A DNA stretch of 10,337 nucleotides from Bacteroidia bacterium (lineage in GTDB: Bacteria > Bacteroidota > Bacteroidia > B-17B0 > Aurantibacillaceae), in NCBI GenBank assembly GCA_014379485.1, contig JACMLS010000264.1, forward strand, positions 1-10,337, read 5' to 3'. The translations under genes were made by a program, and so were the position numbers. Of this stretch, positions 1-6,415 are shown piece by piece (the first letter of the stretch is position 1; every line of letters begins with the position of its first letter). The notes under the pieces are model-generated. The model was not told the origin of the DNA. It searched no databases and worked only from the letters and a program-made list of their open reading frames with translations.

Positions 1-258
1 GACGTTTACCGCTTGCATAAAGCAGAATTAAATGCAATTGCAGACGAGAATGACAAATACAACAGGTTAATTGAATTAAATGTTCAGGAGCAATGTGTAA
101 ACGTAATAAAGACCGCTGCCGTTCAGCAAGCTCATAAAGAAAGAGATTTAAGGGTTCACGGATGGGTTTTTGATGTTCACTCCGGAAAACTGATTGACCT
201 TAAAATTGATTTCGAAAAAATTCTTAAAGAAATAATGACGATATATAGAATTATATAA
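1..258 (+). CDS. Beta-class carbonic anhydrase, C-terminal part (5' end outside window)
   Basis: The reading frame is open from the first base, so this is the last 85 codons of a gene that begins upstream; the TTG at 13 is an internal codon, not a start. The visible residues match the C-terminal region of Can/CynT-type beta-carbonic anhydrases: a helix reading YNRLIELNVQEQCVNVIKT, then the strand RVHGWVFDVHSGKLIDL that ends the catalytic domain. Enzymes of this family interconvert CO2 and bicarbonate in the cytoplasm. The zinc-binding Cys/Asp/His/Cys residues lie upstream of the window and cannot be checked. The stop is TAA at 256-258. No clear terminator follows, and 143 bases separate it from ansA. 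The family is well supported by the tail alone; the exact subtype is not. Confidence 0.85.
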   Translation, partial: DVYRLHKAELNAIADENDKYNRLIELNVQEQCVNVIKTAAVQQAHKERDLRVHGWVFDVHSGKLIDLKIDFEKILKEIMTIYRII

Positions 259-401
259 AGTCGGCGAATCAATTTGACTTGCAGTTGAGAGGGGTTTTGC
301 TTTATGCGGAATGTTGATCTATCTTTTATTTGGCTTTTTACGATTACTTAAGACAAGTTTTGTTGCAAAGTTTCCTTACTTTTATGCTACAAAAAAAATA
401 A

Positions 402-1433
402 ATGTCTTCAAAAACTTCTATACTCTTAATTTATACCGGCGGTACTATTGGTATGATGCAAGACGCTGCCACCGGCCATTTAAAACCTTTCAACTTTGAA
501 TCGCTGACCGAGCAGATTCCGGAATTAAAAAAATTCAACATAAAATTAAGCTCTGTTTCTTTTGAACACCCTATCGACTCAAGCAACATGCATCCGCGCA
601 TTTGGGTAAAACTTGCGGAAATGATTGAGAAGAATTACGCTAAGTACGATGGCTTTGTAATTCTGCACGGTTCAGATACAATGGCGTTCACCGCATCTGC
701 TTTGAGTTTTATGCTTGAGAATTTAGCGAAGCCAGTAATTTTAACCGGTTCGCAATTGCCGATTGGAATAATCCGCACTGACGGAAAAGAAAATTTAATT
801 ACGGCTATTGAAATTGCTTCGGCAAAATATAAAAACGGAAAATCCTTAGTTCCTGAAGTTGCGGTTTATTTTGAATATGAATTGCACAGGGGCAACCGCA
901 CATTAAAATACAACTCAAAACATTTCGACGCTTTTAAATCGCCCAACTATCCGCGCCTGGCAGAAGCAGGTGTTGACATAAAATATAATTTCAACGAGAT
1001 CCAAAAACCTGGTAAAGGAAAACTGATCGTTCACAAAAAATTAGACAACGATATTGCCGTACTGAAATTATTTCCGGGCATCAGCAAAAAAATTACCGAA
1101 TCAATTTTAAACACCAAAGGAATTAAAGCCGTGCTGCTTGAAACCTTTGGCGCCGGCAATGCCTGTACTGACGAATGGTTTACAGAACTGCTTGCCAAAA
1201 CAATTAAACGCGGAGTAATTATTTTGAACATTACGCAATGTCTTGAAGGAAGAGTAATACAAGGAATGTACGAAACAAGTTCTCACCTGAAAAAGATTGG
1301 AGTAATTAGCGGCGCCGATATGACTTACGAAGCAGCAATTACAAAGCTTATGTTTTTACTTGGACAAAATTTTTCTTCCCAAAAAATAAAATCACTTCTT
1401 CAGAAAAATTTGCGGGGAGAATTGTCTGAGTAA
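402..1433 (+). CDS. ansA: Type I (cytoplasmic) L-asparaginase AnsA
   Basis: The enzyme hydrolyses L-asparagine to aspartate and ammonia. The 343 residues are close to the 338 of E. coli AnsA, and similarity runs end to end. YTGGTIGMM (residues 11-19) carries the first catalytic Thr (Thr14). HGSDTMAFTASALSFML (89-105) is the second catalytic block; the usual Thr before Asp92 is Ser91 here. TGSQLPIG follows at 115-122, and RGNRTLK (163-169) supplies the likely catalytic Lys169. The protein ends in NLRGELSE, as E. coli AnsA nearly does. There is no signal peptide, so it is cytoplasmic, unlike periplasmic AnsB. The ATG is preceded by an A-rich stretch (391-401) with no Shine-Dalgarno site. A -7-like TACTTTTA at 377-384 lies upstream, but the nearest TTTG (359-362) is only 14 bases away, shorter than usual, so the promoter is uncertain. 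Confidence 0.95.
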   Translation: MSSKTSILLIYTGGTIGMMQDAATGHLKPFNFESLTEQIPELKKFNIKLSSVSFEHPIDSSNMHPRIWVKLAEMIEKNYAKYDGFVILHGSDTMAFTASALSFMLENLAKPVILTGSQLPIGIIRTDGKENLITAIEIASAKYKNGKSLVPEVAVYFEYELHRGNRTLKYNSKHFDAFKSPNYPRLAEAGVDIKYNFNEIQKPGKGKLIVHKKLDNDIAVLKLFPGISKKITESILNTKGIKAVLLETFGAGNACTDEWFTELLAKTIKRGVIILNITQCLEGRVIQGMYETSSHLKKIGVISGADMTYEAAITKLMFLLGQNFSSQKIKSLLQKNLRGELSE

Positions 1434-1437
1434 AAAA

Positions 1438-1589
1438 CGTTAGTCGTTAGTTGTTGTGTCGGTGGCTTCTATTTCATTCTAACGAAAAATTATTTCACGC
1501 TACAACCGCGACGAAAAACGAAAACGAAAATTTCTCTTACATAAGAATCCCTTACAAACCCAGAACGACTTAACGAGAAACGACTAACG
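1438..1589. repeat. Degenerate inverted repeat built on CGTTAGTCGTT, in a convergent gap
   Basis: CGTTAGTCGTT at 1438-1448 is exactly complementary to AACGACTAACG at 1579-1589. Partial pairing continues inward past each arm. The stretch between also contains degenerate CGAAAACGA-like phrases (around 1512-1533) and AACGACTTAACG (1564-1575). It fills almost all of the gap between the ends of ansA and the transglutaminase-like gene. It could act as a two-way terminator, but the 130-base spacing between arms is large for that, so a short intergenic repeat element is equally likely. Confidence 0.55.
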
Positions 1590-1598
1590 AAAACCGTT

Positions 1599-2930
1599 TT
1601 ATTTCCGTTGCTGAATCAACTTAGCACAATTACTCCCCTCCATCGCAATCCTATTCGCAATTTTCAACTGTGCATCCATCTCTTTTTTAATTTCTCTTTG
1701 TTTGCGCGGATTGGTTTCTAATTTAAAAAACTTTGAATACGAATCGTAAAGAGCAACGTACATTTCGCATAAATCATTATTCAGCTCCTTATACATTTTT
1801 TTGTTCTCACTTTCTTTTGTTTCTGCTACAACAAGACTTAAACATTTTATGTATTGATTTGAATAAAGCGAGAGTGAATCGTAAGAATTAATATTTGTAT
1901 TCATCATTCTTTTGCGCGGATATTCGCTTTTGAGAAGATAAATTCCGCTTTGCATTTCGTGTGCGTCAATCAGGCCTTTATCAATTGCTTCCTGCACAGC
2001 TGAGCGGACACTGCGTTTGTTTTTCAAAAGATCTATTGCATTTTTAACGGAAAGTGAAAGTGAATCAAACTGTTTCTCTTCAAGCTTTCCGTTTTGCTGC
2101 ATTAAAAATTCTGCTGTTTGCCTGAAAATCCCAAAGGCAAGCGGAATACTGTTCCTGGAATTATATTTCAAGGCCATTCTTCCGTACTCAGGAATTTTAA
2201 TTTTTTCTGCGAGGCCTAAATAATAATTGATGGTATCTTTAAAAGAGTAAACTGTTTTACCGGGATTTTTAAAATGCTCTGCAATTTTTTTATCGCCTGC
2301 CATAAATGTTTTTAGTGAAACAGGATCGCTGAGCAGCTGCCACATCGCAATTTCGGGGGCGCGCATAAGAATTACATCTTTTGGACTCTGATCAAAATAA
2401 TCATCGCTTGGATTTCTTTTAAATTTTTGTCTGAAAATTCCTTTCCGTATTTCTCCTGCGCCCCATGTGGCATCCACAATGTGCCAGGAACCATCAAACA
2501 TCACTACATTCCAGGCATGATCTGCCTCTGTAAATCCTGCGCCAGTCTTATAACCAAAACCTTTACTGAAACCATCTACAATTTCGCATTTCAAGCCAAG
2601 CTTCACACACATTTCCTTATAAAGATTCGAAATTCCTTCGCAAACGGCCAGCTTTTTTTTAAACACATCTTCAGGTTTTGAATTGCTTGGTTTGTCTTTC
2701 AGAAATTTCTTTACATCGTATTTTACGTTATAAGTGATCCAGCAATAAACAGCTTTTGCTTTATCGCGATCAGAAGAAGCATTGTCTTTAATGTATTCAA
2801 TTACTCCATCAATAGAACCCGCATTTGCACGCGGAATTTTTTTCATCGCATCTTCAATCGTTCCCGCATTAGTGGAATAGCAAAAACTTAAAAAAAGAAT
2901 GGAAAGGAATACCGTTTTCAAAATCTTCAT
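1599..2930 (-). CDS. Secreted transglutaminase-like (papain-fold) protein
   Basis: The N-terminal half carries a transglutaminase-like core. The putative triad is Cys97 in AVCEGISNLYKEMC, His138 in ADHAWNVVMFDG and Asp153 in WHIVDATWGAG; each block matches the bacterial and KY-type family. Members are usually cysteine proteases or amidases, or acyl transferases; the substrate here cannot be told. The remaining 280 or so residues are Lys-rich and helical, with no domain I recognise. I place the start at the ATG whose first base is 2930, because it gives a classic Sec signal peptide (MKILKTVFLSILFLSFC, cleavage probably after STNA). In-frame ATGs at 2957 and 2966 would add 9 or 12 residues and cannot be excluded. 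No lipobox is clear. The product is probably periplasmic or surface-exposed. The gene converges on ansA and diverges from the class V enzyme. Confidence 0.87.
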   Translation of the reverse strand: MKILKTVFLSILFLSFCYSTNAGTIEDAMKKIPRANAGSIDGVIEYIKDNASSDRDKAKAVYCWITYNVKYDVKKFLKDKPSNSKPEDVFKKKLAVCEGISNLYKEMCVKLGLKCEIVDGFSKGFGYKTGAGFTEADHAWNVVMFDGSWHIVDATWGAGEIRKGIFRQKFKRNPSDDYFDQSPKDVILMRAPEIAMWQLLSDPVSLKTFMAGDKKIAEHFKNPGKTVYSFKDTINYYLGLAEKIKIPEYGRMALKYNSRNSIPLAFGIFRQTAEFLMQQNGKLEEKQFDSLSLSVKNAIDLLKNKRSVRSAVQEAIDKGLIDAHEMQSGIYLLKSEYPRKRMMNTNINSYDSLSLYSNQYIKCLSLVVAETKESENKKMYKELNNDLCEMYVALYDSYSKFFKLETNPRKQREIKKEMDAQLKIANRIAMEGSNCAKLIQQRK

Positions 2931-3007
2931 AGCGGGGGCCGGCACTAATTTATTCATAAAAACCAAACGGGGCTCGTCTGTTACAAAATTTTAACGTGGG
3001 GCAATTT

Positions 3008-3081
3008 GCAGTATAAGTATAGAGATAAAGTATAAGGCAGGCAGGAAACCCCTTATACTCTATACTTATACCTTATACTGC
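3008..3081. repeat. Imperfect palindrome made of TATAAGTATA/TATAAGG phrases, in a divergent gap
   Basis: The left arm (3008-3037) begins GCAGTATAAGTATAGAG and ends AGTATAAGG. The right arm (3051-3081) is its reverse complement except for gain or loss of one 6-7 base phrase on each side. The inner 9 bp pair exactly (3029-3037 with 3051-3059), leaving a 13-base loop that includes part of a tandem GGCAGGCAGG. It lies between two start codons (2930 on -, 3105 on +), so it does not sit where a terminator for either gene would be. A repetitive intergenic element or a regulatory structure fits better. Confidence 0.75.
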
Positions 3082-3104
3082 CGCTAAATTCTTATTTTAG
3101 TCGC

Positions 3105-4304
3105 ATGAAACTACCATCTTACTCTCCGCATATAAAACACTGGGCGCTTGACCAGGAAATTGTATTTCTTAATCACGGTTCGTTTGGCGCTACTCCTAAA
3201 GTTATTTTAGAAAAGCAAAATCAATTACGCATGTGCATGGAATCAGAACCCGTGCGTTTCAGCATTCGCGAATTGTATCCGTTGTACCAGGCATCAATAG
3301 AAAAACTTGGCAGTTTTATCGGGGCAAATTCTTCTAATCTTGTTTTTATGAAGAATGCAACAATGGGGGTAAATACAATTTTGCATTCATTAAATTTAAA
3401 CGAAGGAGATGAAGTGTTGATGCACAGCCACGCATACGGTGCATGCGCCAATACCATCAGGTGGTATGCACAGAAAAATAAATGGAAAGTGAACGTGGCA
3501 GAAATTCCTTACCCGATAAAAAATCCGGACGAGGTTGTGGAAGCATTTGTAAAAGCGATAACACCCAAAACAAAGTTTGCAATGATCGACCACATTACTT
3601 CTGCAACGGGAATTATTTTTCCGGTAGAAAAGATTGTAAAAGAATTACAGGCAAAAGGAATTGAAGTGTTAGTGGATGGCGCACACGCTCCTGCACATGT
3701 AGAATTAAATTTAGAAAAATTAGGCGCAGAATATTTTGTGGGCAATTGCCATAAATGGATCTGCTCACCAAAAGGTTCTGCTTTGTTGTATGTGAGACCA
3801 GATAAACAAAAATCAATTTCTCCCTTACAATTCTCGCATTACTTTGATGCGCCTGTTGCAGCAGATAAAAACTGGCAGGGACAATTTTTTTGGCCGGGGA
3901 CAGATGACTATACGGCTTATTGCTGCGTGGGCGATGCGATAGATTTTTTTGAAAATAATTTTGAAGGCGGCTGGAAAGAAATAAGAAAACAAAATCGCGA
4001 CTTATGTTTGAAAGCAAGAAAAATGCTGGCAGAAAAAATGCAGACAGAATTACCTGCGCCCGAAGAAATGATCGGAAACCTCTCTAATATTTTATTGCGA
4101 GATACAGAACTTCCACCTTACGGATTCAATTATATTTCTCCTTTACAGGAACAACTTTTTACACACTATAAAATTGAAGTTCCGGTTTTTACTTTTAATC
4201 GTGAGCAGCCAAGACAGTGGGCAAGAATTGCAGTGCAGCTTTATAATTCGTTTGAGCAGTATGAATATTTGGGAGATGCTTTGAAGGAGATTCTAAAGAG
4301 ATAA
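3105..4304 (+). CDS. Class V PLP-dependent aminotransferase-fold enzyme, isopenicillin N epimerase-like
   Basis: This is a fold-type I PLP enzyme of the class V family, at full usual length (399 residues). FLNHGSFGATP (21-31) is the N-terminal signature shared by isopenicillin N epimerase-like proteins and some C-S lyases. DGAHAPAHV (191-199) holds the Asp that contacts the PLP ring nitrogen, and GNCHKWICSPKGSALLYV (213-230) holds the Schiff-base lysine, Lys217. The C-terminal domain ends with RIAVQLYNSFEQYEYLGDAL, typical of the family. Homologues include epimerases, cysteine or cysteine-sulfoxide lyases and aminotransferases, so the substrate is open; there is no beta-lactam or ergothioneine gene nearby to support such a role. 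No signal peptide is present, so it is cytoplasmic. A -7-like TATTTTAG (3093-3100) sits just before the ATG but has no partner -33 box. It is monocistronic and convergent with the next gene. Confidence 0.92.
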   Translation: MKLPSYSPHIKHWALDQEIVFLNHGSFGATPKVILEKQNQLRMCMESEPVRFSIRELYPLYQASIEKLGSFIGANSSNLVFMKNATMGVNTILHSLNLNEGDEVLMHSHAYGACANTIRWYAQKNKWKVNVAEIPYPIKNPDEVVEAFVKAITPKTKFAMIDHITSATGIIFPVEKIVKELQAKGIEVLVDGAHAPAHVELNLEKLGAEYFVGNCHKWICSPKGSALLYVRPDKQKSISPLQFSHYFDAPVAADKNWQGQFFWPGTDDYTAYCCVGDAIDFFENNFEGGWKEIRKQNRDLCLKARKMLAEKMQTELPAPEEMIGNLSNILLRDTELPPYGFNYISPLQEQLFTHYKIEVPVFTFNREQPRQWARIAVQLYNSFEQYEYLGDALKEILKR

Positions 4305-4315
4305 TTCGCTTTTCT

Positions 4316-4386
4316 CAACCACAATACACATAGAACACAATAGAGAAAAATTATTCTATTGTGCTCTATTGTTTCTATTGTGGTTG
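4316..4386. repeat. Long inverted repeat of CACAATAGA phrases, possible two-way terminator
   Basis: CAACCACAATA at 4316-4326 pairs exactly with TATTGTGGTTG at 4376-4386. Inside it, ACATAGAACACAATAGA pairs with TCTATTGTGCTCTATTGT apart from about two differences. The centre is the A-rich GAAAAATTAT. It fills the 91-base gap between two convergent genes, so it could end transcription from both sides. There is no clean T-run directly after the outer stem, which makes it unlike a standard intrinsic terminator. The arms are themselves made of repeated CACAATAGA-like units. Confidence 0.75.
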
Positions 4387-4395
4387 TAACCTTAG

Positions 4396-5958
4396 TTAAA
4401 CCACACCCGTAAGATTCCTTGAGTTGCCCAGCGCTTTTTCGTGAATGACTTCCTGCACGGTTCTGTTTTCTATTTTGCAGGTGAGCCAGGAGATAATGTC
4501 TAAATAGAGAAAAGCTCTTTTTTCGTAAGGATGATCTTGTAGTTTAATGAGGTTGCTGCGTAGTTTTATGAACTCGCTTTTTATTTGGCGCGCATTCATG
4601 GTAAATGACCTTCTCAAAAAACTCATTACATGCTGCTGCACCAAATTCATTTCTTCTATTTTACTCAAAAAACGGAATACAGATTTGATCTGGTATTCTA
4701 CCATTTCCATATTGCCTAATTCGTAATGCGCAATAAGATTTAAGATCCGCGCAAAACATTGCAGGTCTGAACGGATAGAAGTTTCTTTCTGGTTAATTAC
4801 ATTGTTCAGGTAACGGATTGCCATGCGGTTATTGCCACTGCCAAAATACATGCAACCGATCTTGTAATAAAAATTCATTACACGATGGTGATCTAATTTA
4901 TTTTTAAAATACACAATACCATTCTCAATTTCTTCCACAATTTTTGCGCCCTCGGTAAAAGTACCGCGCATAAAATGATGGTTGATCTTGTTCAGGTATT
5001 TATACTGAAAGAAAAGCACAGCATTGTTATCGTTGTTGTGAATGAAAGCTTCGGTTTCAAGATTCTCTAATTGTTTAAGCGTAAGATCAAATTTTGCTTT
5101 GTGATCTATCATGAACAAAGCAGCTAATAAATTGTGCATTCCTTTCAAATACAATTCTACCTGGCTGGATATTAAATTGGAATGTTGCTCAAAAAGTTCA
5201 ACCCATTTACTTGCGTATTTATAGCACATTAAAAAATCCTGGTTCATGTAATTGTGCCATACGTAACTCTGGTACAAATACAACTTCTCATAAAAACCAA
5301 GTTCTTCGAAATTGTAAACGGGTAAATTGGATTTAAAGAACTCATTCACAAAATGAAAATCTTTTTCGTTGCGTACATGTCCCACTTTTAAATACAATCC
5401 ATATAAACGAATGGATAAATTGGAGAAGCGATTAGTGCCTTCAATTTTTTTTGTGAGCGCGGTTGTTTCATTGCTCAGTTCTTCTGCCTTGTTCTCAATA
5501 CTATTGGTAATGTACTGCCCTTCTATCAGTTTTTCGAACTCTAAAATCTCAAGCAACAAGATCAGCTTTTCAAATTCTGTTGCCATTTGTTTGGCTTTGT
5601 CTATGATCTTTAAAGCCTGCACGTACAAACCCCTGTTGTATAAAACTTTTCCGTAATCAATTTGCTCGCGGATATAAATATCAAGATCAGAGTTAATGCT
5701 GTTTAGGCGCAAACACAATAACAATTGTTTGTACAAATGCGCTTTTAAATTACTGAGCTGGTTTTTATTGATGCCCGGTGCTTTCTGTAAAATTTTTTCG
5801 TCGTTGTATTCATTCTGTTTTTCTATTGCATCAAAAAGCTGAATGAATTTTTTATCCTCGCTGCTGTGAAAACGATTTACGTACAATTTAAAATTGCGTT
5901 TCTCGCTTTTGCTGAGCGATTTTACAAGTTGAAACAAGGGATCCTGACTCCAGGGCAT
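4396..5958 (-). CDS. Uncharacterised helical TPR-like protein (520 aa)
   Basis: I do not recognise a named function. The N-terminus (residues 1-85) has a strongly patterned block: DPLFQLVKSLSKSEKRNFKL at 6-25, then QLSNLKAHLYKQLLLCLR at 67-84. It resembles the start of uncharacterised proteins I associate with Bacteroidota, though I cannot confirm that here. The rest is almost entirely alpha-helical with degenerate TPR-like pairs, for example LYNRGLYVQALKIIDKAKQM (106-125), YYKIGCMYFGSGNNRMAIRY (364-383) and NLIAHYELGNMEMV (407-420). There is no signal peptide, transmembrane segment or enzyme motif. That suggests a cytoplasmic scaffold or regulator; a DNA-binding N-terminal domain is possible but unproven. 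The start is the only Met before residue 126 and is well placed. The gene diverges from the T9SS protein gene across 457 bases. Confidence 0.88.
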   Translation of the reverse strand: MPWSQDPLFQLVKSLSKSEKRNFKLYVNRFHSSEDKKFIQLFDAIEKQNEYNDEKILQKAPGINKNQLSNLKAHLYKQLLLCLRLNSINSDLDIYIREQIDYGKVLYNRGLYVQALKIIDKAKQMATEFEKLILLLEILEFEKLIEGQYITNSIENKAEELSNETTALTKKIEGTNRFSNLSIRLYGLYLKVGHVRNEKDFHFVNEFFKSNLPVYNFEELGFYEKLYLYQSYVWHNYMNQDFLMCYKYASKWVELFEQHSNLISSQVELYLKGMHNLLAALFMIDHKAKFDLTLKQLENLETEAFIHNNDNNAVLFFQYKYLNKINHHFMRGTFTEGAKIVEEIENGIVYFKNKLDHHRVMNFYYKIGCMYFGSGNNRMAIRYLNNVINQKETSIRSDLQCFARILNLIAHYELGNMEMVEYQIKSVFRFLSKIEEMNLVQQHVMSFLRRSFTMNARQIKSEFIKLRSNLIKLQDHPYEKRAFLYLDIISWLTCKIENRTVQEVIHEKALGNSRNLTGVV

Positions 5959-6116
5959 GGCTTAATGTATTGGTTTAAGCGATCTGTCTGATTTTTCATT
6001 CCAAAACAGAACAAAAAATGCACTCTGTAAACATACAAAAAACCCACCGAAAGCCCTAAAAACAGGGCGTTTTCAGCTATGGAAAGTGCTAATATATCCC
6101 CGATTTTTAGCTTCTG

Positions 6117-6130
6117 TCTGTTTTAACAGA
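6117..6130. promoter_or_regulatory. Dyad TCTGTT-TT-AACAGA upstream of the candidate promoter
   Basis: Two perfect 6-base arms are separated by 2 bases. The dyad ends 8 bases before the candidate -33 box at 6139, a usual place for an activator or repressor site. No regulator is encoded next to it that clearly binds DNA, so its role is inference. Confidence 0.35.
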
Positions 6131-6138
6131 AAAAGCCC

Positions 6139-6167
6139 TTGTTATCAACGATTTTCCTTTACATTAG
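6139..6167 (+). promoter_or_regulatory. Candidate Bacteroidota-type promoter for the T9SS protein gene or a leader RNA
   Basis: TTG at 6139-6141 is followed after 18 bases by TACATTAG at 6160-6167. The known Bacteroidota pattern is TTTG or TTG at -33 and TAnnTTTG at -7; here the -7 box differs at one defined base and the -33 box lacks its first T. Transcription would start near 6173-6176 and give a leader of about 240 bases before the ATG at 6416. Confidence 0.5.
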
Positions 6168-6176
6168 CGCACCTCA

Positions 6177-6188
6177 AAATTGCAATTT
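6177..6188. promoter_or_regulatory. Perfect palindrome AAATTGCAATTT at the predicted transcription start
   Basis: All 12 bases are self-complementary, and GCGC occurs on both sides (6167-6170 and 6189-6192). The site begins about 10 bases after the candidate -7 box, where a bound repressor would block initiation. It could equally be the first element of a structured leader. Confidence 0.4.
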
Positions 6189-6193
6189 GCGCT

Positions 6194-6229
6194 CCTTTGT
6201 GCCACCGCTGAAGCTAAGGCGACACGAGG
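6194..6229 (+). other. Predicted G+C-rich hairpin in the leader
   Basis: CCTTTGTG (6194-6201) pairs with CACGAGG (6223-6229) with one bulged U and one G-U pair. Inside it CGCT (6206-6209) pairs with GGCG (6218-6221) around an 8-base loop. This patch is richer in G+C than the A/T-rich sequence after it, as expected for a structured RNA. I recognise no known riboswitch or ncRNA family. Confidence 0.35.
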
Positions 6230-6324
6230 TTGGTCGAAGGAAAACAAAAGAAAGATCGTCTTAATTTAATATAATAATTGTTCTCAATTAACCTGTAATA
6301 AAAAAGTAAACCTAACCTAACAAT

Positions 6325-6363
6325 TCCGTGCTGTCTTAAATTTTTTTGACAGTACGGATTTTT
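6325..6363 (+). terminator. Terminator-like hairpin inside the leader (possible attenuator)
   Basis: CCGTGCTGTC (6326-6335) pairs with GACAGTACGG (6348-6357) over 10 bp with a single G-U pair, plus one A-U pair outside. It is followed by ATTTTT (6358-6363), and the loop holds T7. No plus-strand gene ends upstream in this window before it, so it would end either a small RNA started near 6175 or a prematurely stopped T9SS-gene transcript. Confidence 0.5.
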
Positions 6364-6383
6364 AAAAACAACCAAAACCGCCT

Positions 6384-6408
6384 CCGTCTTGTCGGAATAA
6401 CGAGACGG
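6384..6408 (+). promoter_or_regulatory. Hairpin just before the T9SS gene start codon
   Basis: CCGTCTTG (6384-6391) pairs with CGAGACGG (6401-6408) over 8 bp with one U-G pair and a 9-base loop. The stem ends 7 bases before the ATG, so in mRNA it would lie in the region covered by the initiating ribosome and could slow translation. Confidence 0.45.
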
Positions 6409-6415
6409 CTAAAAC

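Larger units (their letters stand above)
5959..6415. other. 457-base divergent intergenic region with no gene seen
   Basis: No convincing protein-coding frame lies here. From left to right it holds a short GCCCT/AGGGC hairpin (6053-6068), a 14-base dyad (6117-6130), a candidate plus-strand promoter (6139-6167), a perfect 12-base palindrome (6177-6188), a G+C-rich hairpin (6194-6229), an A/T-rich stretch (about 6240-6320), a terminator-like hairpin (6325-6363) and a final hairpin (6384-6408) just before the start codon at 6416. The whole reads as a regulatory region and leader for the T9SS gene, or as a small RNA gene followed by that gene. Confidence 0.7.

Noticed and set aside
311..499. 62-residue plus-strand frame before and overlapping ansA
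   Set aside because: It runs into the ansA catalytic region in another frame, with no recognisable protein pattern.
3093..3100. TATTTTAG as the -7 box of the class V enzyme gene, and TACATTAA (5962-5969, minus strand) for the 520-residue protein gene
   Set aside because: Neither has a -33 partner at normal spacing, and both would start transcription at or inside the start codon. Leaderless transcripts are possible but unsupported.
3613..4017. 134-residue minus-strand frame
   Set aside because: It is antisense to the catalytic part of the class V PLP enzyme, which has full family motifs.
3105..4304. A beta-lactam or ergothioneine biosynthesis role for the isopenicillin N epimerase-like enzyme
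   Set aside because: The family is broad, and none of the partner genes of those pathways is present in the window.
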